Source of the DNA: CAZFOB01 sp964520325 | Lineage (GTDB): Bacteria; Actinomycetota; JAICYB01 | Length of the DNA stretch: 64,000 nucleotides | Direction: 5' to 3' | NCBI GenBank assembly: GCA_964520325.1 | Contig: CAZFOB010000016.1 | Coordinates: forward strand, 12,515 to 76,514 | Shown here: positions 50,447 through 58,373 of the stretch, one piece after another | How positions within the stretch are numbered: the stretch's first letter is position 1 | Layout: each line of letters starts with the position of its first letter | Made by a program: the position numbers and the translations under genes | Notes under the pieces: model-generated | Database searches by the model: none | The model's input: the letters and a program-made list of their open reading frames with translations, nothing else | Told to the model about the DNA's origin: nothing

Positions 50447-50618
50447 GCGTCTCGAGGCGCGGCTGCTTCTTGGCCGCCTCGATGTAGTTCGCGATCAGTT
50501 GGGTCTTCTCTCTGCCGAGGACGCCGGACAGGAGCTCGAGCATGTCGGCCTCGACGGTCTCGATCTCGTCGAGAGCCTCGTCGATCATCCGGCGCAGCTC
50601 GTCTCGTGTGGGACTCAT
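50394..50618 (-). CDS. Small helical hypothetical protein
   Basis: A 74-residue ORF reading MSPTRDELRRMIDEALDEIE and VEADMLELLSGVLGREKTQL, a heptad-like acidic helix followed by a Ser/Pro-rich tail. The composition is clearly protein-like in this frame, whereas the SCP2 gene occupies only the first 53 bases of the overlap. No ribosome binding site is obvious. No family recognised. Confidence 0.5.
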   Translation of the reverse strand: MSPTRDELRRMIDEALDEIETVEADMLELLSGVLGREKTQLIANYIEAAKKQPRLETLTREASPGSSTAPPETP

Positions 50619-50714
50619 GTCTCACACCAGGATCTCATGGCCAGCGGACCGCGCGAGCCGCAGGCGTCCCGTGTCAAACGTCTCCCGCGATTGGTCCAAT
50701 CCTGTCCCCGCCGG

Positions 50715-50720
50715 TATCGT
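50715..50720 (+). promoter_or_regulatory. -10 box of a leaderless promoter
   Basis: TATCGT lies seven bases before the GTG start at 50728 and no Shine-Dalgarno is present. In actinobacteria a TANNNT box at this distance marks transcripts that begin at the start codon. Confidence 0.55.
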
Positions 50721-50727
50721 TTCGCCC

Positions 50728-51285
50728 GTGGCACGCGTTCCCGACATCGACCCCGGCAAGAACCTCGGAGTCAACATCTTCCGGGCCATGAACAACGCGC
50801 CGGCGGCGGCCAAGGGCTTCTCCAGTTGCGGCTCCAGGCTCCTCGGCGAGACCAAGCTCAACACCAAGCTCCGAGAGCTCGTCATCAACGCGATCTCCGT
50901 GAAGCTCGACTGTCCCTACGAATGGAGTCATCACGGCAAGTGGGCACTGGACGTCGGCGCGACCTCCGAAGAGCTCGAGGCGCTGAAGTCGAGCGACTAC
51001 ACACGTCTCGGCCCGAAGGAGCGCGCGGTCGTCGAGTACGCGATGAAGGTCGAGGACAACAACGTGGTGGACGCCGACGTCGAAGGTTTGCGCAAAGCAG
51101 GTTTCGACGACCAGGAGATCGTCGAAGTGACGCTCGTGGCGGGCTTCTACGGCATGACCGCGCGATTCTTGAACGCCATGGACGTCGACTACGACGACGG
51201 CAATCCACAGGACTTCGCGATCCCGGGAGCTGAAGGCAGCTCGGCGGCCCGGAAGAACGTCGAGCGAATGAAAGATCGAAGCTAG
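50728..51285 (+). CDS. Carboxymuconolactone decarboxylase/AhpD-like protein
   Basis: A 185-residue alpha-helical protein: ETKLNTKLRELVINAISVKL, DCPYEWSHHGKWA, LGPKERAVVEYAMKV and DDQEIVEVTLVAGFYGMTAR. The DCPYEWSHH segment replaces the CxxC of AhpD, so this belongs to the non-peroxidase CMD group of unknown substrate. It precedes two acyl-CoA dehydrogenase genes by 15 bases and probably belongs to their operon. Confidence 0.82.
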   Translation: MARVPDIDPGKNLGVNIFRAMNNAPAAAKGFSSCGSRLLGETKLNTKLRELVINAISVKLDCPYEWSHHGKWALDVGATSEELEALKSSDYTRLGPKERAVVEYAMKVEDNNVVDADVEGLRKAGFDDQEIVEVTLVAGFYGMTARFLNAMDVDYDDGNPQDFAIPGAEGSSAARKNVERMKDRS

Positions 51286-51300
51286 GAAGCGGGAGAGGAC

Positions 51301-52554
51301 ATGACCGAAACGCTCGAGCGGATCGACGTCGACGCCTTCCGCGAGAAAGCGCGCGCATGGCTCGCCGGCAACGGCCCAAAGCGTGGTGACGACGTTGCGC
51401 AGCCGATGGGGCCCGACAACGAGATCGGTTCACCGCAAGAGCGTGACTACGTCTCGTTCGCCCGATCCTTCCAGGCCAAGCTGCACGACGCCGGATTCGC
51501 CGGGATCACCGTTCCGAGGGAATACGGCGGGCAGGGCCTCACGCGCGCCCACCAGATCGCATACAGCCAAGAAGCCGCGAAGTATCCGATCCCCGCGGTC
51601 AACACGCTCGGCTTCGGGCTCTTCATCCCCACCCTGCTCGCGCACGGCACCGAAGAGCAGAAGAAGGAATGGATCCCGAAAGTGCTGCGCAACGAAAAGA
51701 TCTTCTGTCAGCTCTTCAGCGAGCCCGGTGCGGGCTCCGACCTCGCCGGAGTGCAGAGCAAGGCCGAGCGCCACGAGAACGAGTGGATCATCAACGGACA
51801 GAAGGTATGGACGTCCGGCGCCCAGATCGCCGACATCGGGGGCGGCCCGTTCCGAACCGACTGGGACCTTCCGAAGCACCAGGGCCTGTCGTTCTTCATC
51901 GTCGACATGAAGCAGCCTGGCGTCGAGGTACGTCCGATCGTCCAGATCACCGGCGGATCCCAATTCAACGAGGTGTTCTTCACCGACGCACGCACGACCG
52001 ACGACAACCTCCTCGGCGGCATGGGTGAGGGCTGGCGCGTGGCCGTGACGATGCTCATGAACGAGCGCATGACGCTCGGTGGCGGTGGAGGCGGCCCGCA
52101 ACGCCGCGGCGGAGGCGAGGGCGCGATCGTCCGGCTCGCCAAAGAGCTCGGCCTCTTCGACCAAGCCGAGACGCGCGACAAGGTCATCGACTACTTCGTC
52201 CAGCAGCGCGTGCTCTCGATGCTCGGACAGCGCATGGCGGCCGAGAACAAGACGCGTCAGCCCGGCCCTGAGTTCTCGATCATGAAGTTGATGGGCACGC
52301 GTATCGGGTCGAAGATCACCGAACTCGCGCCAAACCTCATCGGTGCCGGCGGCGCCGCGTGGGAAAGCACCGACTCGCCTGGAGCTCGCTGGACGCAACA
52401 GTTGCTCGCATCGCGCGGGGGCAAGATCGCCGGCGGGTCGGACGAGATATTGCTCAACATCATCGGCGAGCGCGTACTCGGCCTCCCGCAGGATCCACGC
52501 ATCGACAAGGACGTTCCGTTCAAGGATCGCAAGATCGGGAGAGTGAGCGAGTGA
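51301..52554 (+). CDS. Acyl-CoA dehydrogenase
   Basis: A 417-residue FAD enzyme: FAGITVPREYGGQGLTRAHQ, FSEPGAGSDLAGVQSKAER, IINGQKVWTSGA and the C-terminal AGGSDEILLNIIGERVLGLP. Near residue 259 there is a Gly-rich insertion, LGGGGGGPQRRGGGEG, before the C-terminal helical domain; the downstream paralogue carries a similar insertion at the same place. The two genes overlap by four bases (GTGA) and probably form a hetero-oligomeric (alpha2beta2-type) dehydrogenase as in steroid-degrading FadE pairs. Confidence 0.92.
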   Translation: MTETLERIDVDAFREKARAWLAGNGPKRGDDVAQPMGPDNEIGSPQERDYVSFARSFQAKLHDAGFAGITVPREYGGQGLTRAHQIAYSQEAAKYPIPAVNTLGFGLFIPTLLAHGTEEQKKEWIPKVLRNEKIFCQLFSEPGAGSDLAGVQSKAERHENEWIINGQKVWTSGAQIADIGGGPFRTDWDLPKHQGLSFFIVDMKQPGVEVRPIVQITGGSQFNEVFFTDARTTDDNLLGGMGEGWRVAVTMLMNERMTLGGGGGGPQRRGGGEGAIVRLAKELGLFDQAETRDKVIDYFVQQRVLSMLGQRMAAENKTRQPGPEFSIMKLMGTRIGSKITELAPNLIGAGGAAWESTDSPGARWTQQLLASRGGKIAGGSDEILLNIIGERVLGLPQDPRIDKDVPFKDRKIGRVSE

Positions 52555-53846
52555 CGACCACCGAGATCCAGCCTGACATCAGCGTCGAGGACTACGCCGC
52601 GCGTGCCAAAGAATGGCTCGCGGCCAACGCCGCCAAGCGCGGGACGCCGGAGGCCGAAGCGGCCGGGCGTCCGAATGCGGAGATGGGCTCAGACGCGGAA
52701 GCACAGAGCATCGCGCGAGCCAAGGCCTTTCAGAAGAAGCTCGCCGACGCCGGCTTCGCCGGCGTCACGTTCCCCAAGGAGTACGGGGGCGCCGGCCTGT
52801 CCCGCCAGCACCAAGCCGCGTTCCAGGCTGAGGTGGCCGCAGGCGGGTATGTCCTGCCGACGTTCTCGATGTACATCGGACAGGGCATGTGCCTGCCCAC
52901 GATCTTCACCCACGGCACCGAAGAACAGAAGAAGCGTTTCATGCCGAGCCTGATCGACGGATCGGAGATCTGGTCGCAATGCTTCTCGGAGCCGGGCGCC
53001 GGTTCGGACGTCGCGGGTCTGCAGATGAAGGCCGAGAAGTTCGGCGACGAATGGATCCTCAACGGACAGAAGGTATGGACGACCGGCGCGCACTACAGCG
53101 AGTGGGGAGAGGTCATCGTCCGCACCGATCCCGACCTCCCCAAGCACCAGGGTTTGACGATGTTCCTCGTCGACCTGAAGGCTGCCGGCGTCTCGGTACG
53201 GCCGCTGCGCCAGATCACCGGTGAAGCTCACTTCAACGAGATCTTCTTCGACGACGTCCGGGTGCCCGACACTCAGCGACTCGACGACGTGGGCTCCGGA
53301 TGGAAAGTGGCGCTCACCACCCTGATGAACGAGCGCATGGCGATCGGCGGCGCCGGTGGTGGTGGCGCCGGTGGTCGTGGCGGACAGCGTGCCGGCGGCC
53401 AACGTGGAGATCCGGCGCTCGTCCGGCTCGCGAAGAGCGCCGGCAGCTGGGGTGAAGCCGACACACGCGACCGCGTGATGGATCTGGAGGTGCGCCAGCG
53501 CGTGTTCGGCATGCTGCGAGGTCGCATGGCCGAGGTCGCACGCAAGAGCGTCCCCGGTCCTGAGTTCTCGATGCTGAAGCTCATCGGCGCGCGGCTTGCG
53601 GCCGAGCAGAGCGAGCTGGCGACGAACCTCGTGGGGATCGGCGCCACGGCATGGGAAGGCGAGGGCACGGGCAAAGCCGTTGCCATGGGCGTGCTCGGCT
53701 CCCGTTCAGGAAAGATCGCCGGGGGCACCGACGAAGTGATGCTCAACATCCTCGGTGAACGCGTGCTCGGGCTCCCCCAGGACCCCCGCGTCGACAAGGA
53801 CGTGCCGTTCAATACGCTCAAGATCGGCACCGTCCGCAGCGGGTAG
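52551..53846 (+). CDS. Acyl-CoA dehydrogenase, second subunit
   Basis: A 431-residue paralogue of the preceding gene: FAGVTFPKEYGGAGLSRQHQ, FSEPGAGSDVAGLQMKAEK, LNGQKVWTTGAHYSE and AGGTDEVMLNILGERVLGLP. Its Gly-rich insertion reads GGAGGGGAGGRGGQRAGGQ and lies at the same position. GTG at 52551 overlaps the first gene's stop by GTGA. Paired FadE-type genes in actinobacteria encode two non-identical subunits of one enzyme. Confidence 0.92.
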   Translation: MTTTEIQPDISVEDYAARAKEWLAANAAKRGTPEAEAAGRPNAEMGSDAEAQSIARAKAFQKKLADAGFAGVTFPKEYGGAGLSRQHQAAFQAEVAAGGYVLPTFSMYIGQGMCLPTIFTHGTEEQKKRFMPSLIDGSEIWSQCFSEPGAGSDVAGLQMKAEKFGDEWILNGQKVWTTGAHYSEWGEVIVRTDPDLPKHQGLTMFLVDLKAAGVSVRPLRQITGEAHFNEIFFDDVRVPDTQRLDDVGSGWKVALTTLMNERMAIGGAGGGGAGGRGGQRAGGQRGDPALVRLAKSAGSWGEADTRDRVMDLEVRQRVFGMLRGRMAEVARKSVPGPEFSMLKLIGARLAAEQSELATNLVGIGATAWEGEGTGKAVAMGVLGSRSGKIAGGTDEVMLNILGERVLGLPQDPRVDKDVPFNTLKIGTVRSG

Positions 53847-53865
53847 GTCTGAAGAGGTCCGCCCG

Positions 53866-53906
53866 ACGGTTCGCGGTTTCGGGGCCAACGGTTCGCGGTT
53901 TCGGGG
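53866..53906 (+). repeat. Two 19-bp direct repeats in a promoter region
   Basis: ACGGTTCGCGGTTTCGGGG occurs at 53866-53884 and 53888-53906, 22 bases apart (about two helical turns), immediately before the -10 box of the protease gene. The position covers -35 and upstream, so a regulator may bind here. Confidence 0.7.
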
Positions 53907-53907
53907 A

Positions 53908-53913
53908 TAGAGT
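53908..53913 (+). promoter_or_regulatory. -10 box of a leaderless promoter
   Basis: TAGAGT lies seven bases before the ATG at 53921, without a ribosome binding site. The two 19-bp direct repeats end one base before it. Confidence 0.55.
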
Positions 53914-53920
53914 CGCGGAC

Positions 53921-54763
53921 ATGCTTCGCCGCTTCGGATTCCTCGCGCTCCTCGTAACCCTCCTGCTTCCCGTCGCGTGGGTGGCCGGCGGTCGAGCGTC
54001 CTCGGCCCCCAAGTGGGCGGCGGCCGGGCAGGCCACGATCCATCCGGGCGTCAACCTCAACAGCAAGGGCAACGTTTGCACGTCCAACTTCATCTTCAAC
54101 GACGCGAAGAACGTCTACATCGGACAAGCTGCGCACTGCTCGAACCTCGACGGCAACCTGCACGACGACTGCGTGTTCAACATGATGCCGCTCGGCACGA
54201 ACGTGCGGATCGATGGCGCGAGATACAAGGGCAGACTCGTCTACAACTCGTGGAACACGATGACCGCGGCCAAGGTCACCGACGGCACCATGTGTCTCGG
54301 CAACGACTTCGCGCTCATCCGGATCGACCCACGCGATCACGGGCGTGTCAATCCGTCGGTGCCGTTCTGGGGCGGCCCGAGTGGGCTGGCGAAGTCGGTG
54401 ACAAGTGGCACCAACGTCTACGTCTGGAGCAACTCCCCCACGAAGCAGGGGATCTCGGCACTCTCACCGCAGATCGGCCTCAACCTCGGGCTCGACTCCG
54501 GCGGCTGGAACTTCAGGACGCTCACCGCCTCACCCGGCGTCCCCGGAGATTCGGGGAGCGCCATCCTCGGCCCTGGCGGCTCTGCCCTTGGGGTCTACCA
54601 GGGCATCGGCATCCTTCCTGTGCCGGCCGCCAGCACGAACACATTCCTGTCGAACGCCTTGCGGTACATGTACGAGAAGACCAAACTCGACGCCGTACGA
54701 GTGGCGAAGGGCACAGTTGTCTTCTCGGGACTCCCCCTCGACCGCCTGACGAGTCTTCTCTAG
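53921..54763 (+). CDS. Secreted trypsin-like serine protease
   Basis: A 280-residue exported protein. The signal peptide is at about residues 1-28 (LRRFGFLALLVTLLLPVAWV). The protease core has His in IGQAAHCSN, Asp in GNDFALIRID and Ser in VPGDSGSAILG. Cys pairs (NVCTSN, AHCS, DDCVF, TMCLG) suggest disulphides. There is no Calx-beta domain, unlike the protein at 18873. It probably acts at the cell surface; the substrate is unknown. Leaderless transcription is likely. Confidence 0.82.
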   Translation: MLRRFGFLALLVTLLLPVAWVAGGRASSAPKWAAAGQATIHPGVNLNSKGNVCTSNFIFNDAKNVYIGQAAHCSNLDGNLHDDCVFNMMPLGTNVRIDGARYKGRLVYNSWNTMTAAKVTDGTMCLGNDFALIRIDPRDHGRVNPSVPFWGGPSGLAKSVTSGTNVYVWSNSPTKQGISALSPQIGLNLGLDSGGWNFRTLTASPGVPGDSGSAILGPGGSALGVYQGIGILPVPAASTNTFLSNALRYMYEKTKLDAVRVAKGTVVFSGLPLDRLTSLL

Positions 54764-54785
54764 CCGACAAGCGCGCGCGTCCGTC

Positions 54786-54791
54786 TAGAAT
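54786..54791 (+). promoter_or_regulatory. -10 box of a leaderless promoter
   Basis: TAGAAT lies seven bases before the GTG at 54799 and no Shine-Dalgarno is visible, so the transcript probably begins at the start codon. Confidence 0.6.
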
Positions 54792-54798
54792 CGCGGCC

Positions 54799-55158
54799 GT
54801 GCGAGAAGTCGGCAGGGGCACCAAAGTTTTCGATGCTGCGCCGGTGCGCGGGTCGTGGCGTCCGATGCATTCACCCGAGGATGTCATCGCCCTGATGGAC
54901 GAAGGGCTGCTCGACGACACCTCGGCCGACCCTGTGATCGTTGTGGTCGCCGACGCGGGCGCAACGTTCCTCGCGCCGATCTTCGAGGATCTGGCTGCGG
55001 TGGTGTGCCTGTCGGGGACCCCGCTCTCCCACATCGGCATCGTCAGCCGCGAGTACGAGGTGCCGTGCGTGATGTCGACGGCGCTCACCGAGGACCCGCA
55101 ACCGGGCGATGAAGTCGAAGTCGACTGCTCAGGCGACGTTGGGATCGTGCGCGCTTGA
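54799..55158 (+). CDS. Stand-alone swivelling (PEP-utilizer mobile) domain protein
   Basis: A 119-residue protein that matches the phosphohistidine swivelling domain of PEP synthase, PPDK and PTS enzyme I. LSGTPLSHIGIVSREYEVPC contains the conserved His at about 78, followed by DEVEVDCSGDVGIV. Normally this domain is part of a large enzyme. Here it is alone and overlaps the next gene by four bases (TTGA), so a multisubunit phosphotransfer arrangement with that unknown partner is possible. Confidence 0.75.
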   Translation: MREVGRGTKVFDAAPVRGSWRPMHSPEDVIALMDEGLLDDTSADPVIVVVADAGATFLAPIFEDLAAVVCLSGTPLSHIGIVSREYEVPCVMSTALTEDPQPGDEVEVDCSGDVGIVRA

Positions 55159-56288
55159 CGCTCCAGATGCCCGCGGGCTGGGACACCGCGGAGATCAACC
55201 ACTGGTTGCTTTATCACGGCGAAGCGACCAAGGCCATGACGCGTATGCGAACCGCGCTCGAATCCAAGCTCATCCCGATCACCGCCTACGTGTGCATCTC
55301 CGCCGTTGAGTGCTTCCGGCGCCACCCGGAGCTCGTGATCGCGATCGACGCCGCGATGCCTGCCGAAGAGATCGGCGCCCGGGCGCGCGTACCCGGCAAC
55401 CAGGTCGACTCCGTGCACATCTGGTCCCAGGCAAACATCTTCCTGCTCGGTCGCAACCTCCTGGCGATGCTCGGCCGGCACTCCCCGGATGAGGCTCCCG
55501 AGCGGACCGCGATCGTCCTCGATTTCTGGAAGCGCGCTTCCGGCGCGTTCCGGGGTGACGGTGAGCACCAAGCCTTCTACGCCGGACTGACGGTCCGCCC
55601 ATATCTCGACGAAGTCGTGCGCGAACTCGCTGACGGCTGCGTCGTGGTCGACGATCCGGCGCAATGGTCGTCGATCAAGAAGATGAACGCGACGCTCACG
55701 TCGTACCTCTTCCTGCTCTACTTCGATACACGATCAGGGATGGTCGACACCGGTCCGTATGAGCTCGGAGATGGACGAGTTCTGCTCGTGCGCGACTTCT
55801 CGAAGATGGGGGCTTCGGATTTCTGGTGGTCGACGGAGGTGGCCGCGAACATGCCGTACCAGAACCTCACGGCCGCCTTCGTCCTCAAGGACGTCGACGT
55901 CGACGTCAACGACTGGGGGACGAGCGTCACGCGTCCGGAGAATTACCTCGACCACGTCGAACGGTTCGGGCTCTTCACCACCGACGGAGGAACTCTGCGA
56001 AAAGTTGCACTCGACGAGGTTGATGCGATCCGTGGCGCATCTCGCAAAGCCCAGGCCGAGCTCTATCGGAACATCGCCGTCATGACGCGCAACGAGCGGA
56101 TCGACGCGGGCGCGTACGTGTACTTCACGTTCCTGCGTCCCTTCGCCGAAGTTGCCGGCTGCGACGCTGAGCTCGACTGGACATGTCCGCGCGACTCCGC
56201 CGACGTCTACGACATGCTGGCGCCATTCGAAGGAACGAATACCGCGCCGGACGCCGACGCGACCTACTACATGCCGTTCCCCGAGTAG
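55155..56288 (+). CDS. Hypothetical protein coupled to swivelling domain
   Basis: A 377-residue soluble protein starting TTG within the end of the swivelling-domain gene. It has no recognisable motif; segments include WLLYHGEATKAMTRMRTALE, CISAVECFRRHPELVIAID and RLLVRDFSKMGASDFWWS-like stretches. There is no transmembrane helix or signal peptide. The composition is normal for the region. Coupling with the swivelling-domain protein suggests that it supplies the nucleotide-binding or acceptor function, but this is not shown by sequence. The next gene starts on its stop codon. Confidence 0.65.
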   Translation: MTLQMPAGWDTAEINHWLLYHGEATKAMTRMRTALESKLIPITAYVCISAVECFRRHPELVIAIDAAMPAEEIGARARVPGNQVDSVHIWSQANIFLLGRNLLAMLGRHSPDEAPERTAIVLDFWKRASGAFRGDGEHQAFYAGLTVRPYLDEVVRELADGCVVVDDPAQWSSIKKMNATLTSYLFLLYFDTRSGMVDTGPYELGDGRVLLVRDFSKMGASDFWWSTEVAANMPYQNLTAAFVLKDVDVDVNDWGTSVTRPENYLDHVERFGLFTTDGGTLRKVALDEVDAIRGASRKAQAELYRNIAVMTRNERIDAGAYVYFTFLRPFAEVAGCDAELDWTCPRDSADVYDMLAPFEGTNTAPDADATYYMPFPE

Positions 56289-56677
56289 TGGCGCGGATCT
56301 ACCTCGTCGTCCTGCTCGGCGCGATGGCCGTTGGTCAAGCGATCAGCTGGCGAACCTATCTCGATGCTGTGGCGGCTCACGGCCTCGGGCGCTGGTCGCA
56401 TGTCATCGCCGACGGACTCTTCGGACTCGAGATCGTGGCGACGGTCGGTCTACTCGCGCGCGGCGATGGGATCGCGCCGGCTCTGGTCGCTCTCGCGGTC
56501 ACGATCGGCTGGGCGACGATCGCGTTGCAGGCATTCGTCAGGCGGAAGACGATCCTCAACTGCGGCTGCTTCGGCGCCTACTTCCGCCAGCCGCTTCGCT
56601 GGTGGGTCTTGCTCGAAGATGCAGCGTTGCTGACGCTGGCCGCGTGGCACCTGAACAGCGTGCTGCGGGTAGCCTGA
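56288..56677 (+). CDS. MauE/DoxX-like membrane protein
   Basis: A 129-residue protein with four membrane helices (YLVVLLGAMAVGQAISW, GLFGLEIVATVGLLARG, ALAVTIGWATIALQAFV, VLLEDAALLTLAAW). Between helices 3 and 4 it has the NCGCFG motif typical of MauE-type DoxX proteins, which deliver reducing equivalents for disulphide formation. It overlaps the stop of the preceding gene and is followed five bases later by msrB, consistent with a redox or protein-repair operon. Confidence 0.8.
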   Translation: MARIYLVVLLGAMAVGQAISWRTYLDAVAAHGLGRWSHVIADGLFGLEIVATVGLLARGDGIAPALVALAVTIGWATIALQAFVRRKTILNCGCFGAYFRQPLRWWVLLEDAALLTLAAWHLNSVLRVA

Positions 56678-56682
56678 TCGAC

Positions 56683-57078
56683 ATGACCACAGAGAAGACA
56701 GAAGACCAGTGGCGAGACGAGCTCTCGCCGGAGCAGTACCAGGTTCTCCGCCAGGCGGGGACCGAGCGGGCGTTTTCGGGCGCGCTCCTCAACAACAAGG
56801 ACACGGGGATGTACCAGTGCGGCGCATGCAAAGCCGACCTCTTCTCATCCGACACCAAGTTCGAGTCGGGATCAGGGTGGCCGAGCTTCTACGAACCGGC
56901 GGTCGCCGAGAACATCGAAACCAAAACCGACAACGCTCACGGTATGGCGCGCACAGAGGTGTTGTGCAAGCGGTGCGGATCCCACCTCGGTCACGTGTTC
57001 CCGGACGGACCAAACCCGACGGGCTTGCGCTACTGCATCAACTCGCTCTCGCTCGGCTTCGAGAAGTCCGAGCAGTAG
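56683..57078 (+). CDS. msrB: Peptide-methionine (R)-S-oxide reductase
   Basis: A 131-residue MsrB. Zinc-binding pairs are Cys46/Cys49 (QCGAC) and Cys95/Cys98 (CKRCG), with GSGWPSFYEP and catalytic Cys118 in RYCINSLSL; HLGHVFPDGP also matches. It reduces the R-epimer of methionine sulfoxide in proteins. The resolving Cys is the second of the usual pair (Cys63-type) and is not obvious here, so thioredoxin may recycle the sulfenic acid directly. Confidence 0.95.
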   Translation: MTTEKTEDQWRDELSPEQYQVLRQAGTERAFSGALLNNKDTGMYQCGACKADLFSSDTKFESGSGWPSFYEPAVAENIETKTDNAHGMARTEVLCKRCGSHLGHVFPDGPNPTGLRYCINSLSLGFEKSEQ

Positions 57079-57087
57079 CTGCTCGAG

Positions 57088-58365
57088 GTGCGTCGTCGTC
57101 GTTGCTCCCTACTGATCCTGCTCGCTGTGGTTGCAGCCGGCTGCGGTTCGTCGAGTCGACGGGAAGAGCACAAACCCCGTCCGAACGTCCTCATCGTCGT
57201 CAGTGACGACGAGCGTATCGAGAGCCGCATCGCCACTCCCCACACCTACAGCTGGTTCAAGGGCGGCACGATCTTCAACCGCGCATACGCAACCACGCCG
57301 CACTGCTGTCCGTCCCGGGTGTCGATCTTCACCGGACAGTACGTCCACAACCATAAGGTCCACCACCAGGGAAAGGTCCGCCTCCTCGACCACCAGAACA
57401 CGATGCAGTACCAGCTCGGCAAGGCCGGTTACGCCGCGGGCTTCGCGGGCAAGTTCCTGAACGGCTGGCCGGACAAGCGACCACCGCCGCATTTCGATCG
57501 GTGGGCTCTCGGGGAGGGCTACGACGACGCATCCTTCGTCGCCGAGGGAAAGAAGCGCACAGCGGCCTACGGTCCGAGCTTCGTCTTCGATACGGGCAAA
57601 GGATTCCTCGATGACTGGGAGAAGCAGGACGAGCGGCCGTGGCTGCTCATGCTCTCCCCGTCGTCGCCACACGATCCGTACGAACCGACCCCCCGCTACG
57701 AGGACAAGGCGTATCCGTGGAACGGCAACCCCGCGACGAAGGAAAACGACCGCAGCGACAAGCCAGCCTACGTCCGTCTCGAAAGCTACAGCGAGGGATA
57801 CGGCGAGGCGCTGCGCGAATCACAGTTCAGAACGCTGCGCACCCTCGACGACGAGTTCGAGGAGATGATCGAGCGCCTCACGAAGCTCGACGAGCTCGAG
57901 AACACGCTGGTGATCTACATCTCCGACAACGGCATCATGTGGGCCGAGCACGGGATAGCGGGCAAGGGTGTTCCGTACACGGGTTCTGTGCGGGTTCCCC
58001 TCTACATGCGGGGGCCCGGCGTGCTCGCCGGGGAGAGCGACAACCTGGTTGCCAACCTCGACATCGCGCCGACCGTCTACGCGGCGGCCGGCGTCAAGCC
58101 CGATTACACGGTCGACGGCAGAAATCTTCTGACGTCCAAGCGGAAGGACCTGCTGCTCGAGTTCTTCAGTAGACGCAACCCTCCGACGTGGAGCTCGCTC
58201 GTGACATCCTCGTCGCAGTACATCGAGTACGCGTACGCGTTCCGGGAGTTTTACGACCTCGAGAACGATCCGTTCCAGCTCGAGAGCGATCCGTCGCTAC
58301 TCCCGGCCGGGATGGCACAACGTTTGGACGATGTCCGGACGTGCAAGGGATCGGCCTGTCCGTAG
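57088..58365 (+). CDS. Sulfatase lipoprotein
   Basis: A 425-residue exported arylsulfatase-like enzyme. It has the lipobox VAAGC with Cys19 and the formylglycine motif C-x-P-S-R (HCCPSR, Cys73) with the metal-binding region PNVLIVVSDDE just before. It would sit on the outer face of the membrane and remove sulfate from carbohydrates or lipids; maturation needs a formylglycine-generating enzyme elsewhere. YISDNGIMWAEHGI supplies the later catalytic residues. The gene starts nine bases after msrB. Confidence 0.88.
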   Translation: MRRRRCSLLILLAVVAAGCGSSSRREEHKPRPNVLIVVSDDERIESRIATPHTYSWFKGGTIFNRAYATTPHCCPSRVSIFTGQYVHNHKVHHQGKVRLLDHQNTMQYQLGKAGYAAGFAGKFLNGWPDKRPPPHFDRWALGEGYDDASFVAEGKKRTAAYGPSFVFDTGKGFLDDWEKQDERPWLLMLSPSSPHDPYEPTPRYEDKAYPWNGNPATKENDRSDKPAYVRLESYSEGYGEALRESQFRTLRTLDDEFEEMIERLTKLDELENTLVIYISDNGIMWAEHGIAGKGVPYTGSVRVPLYMRGPGVLAGESDNLVANLDIAPTVYAAAGVKPDYTVDGRNLLTSKRKDLLLEFFSRRNPPTWSSLVTSSSQYIEYAYAFREFYDLENDPFQLESDPSLLPAGMAQRLDDVRTCKGSACP

Positions 58366-58373
58366 CCCTATGC

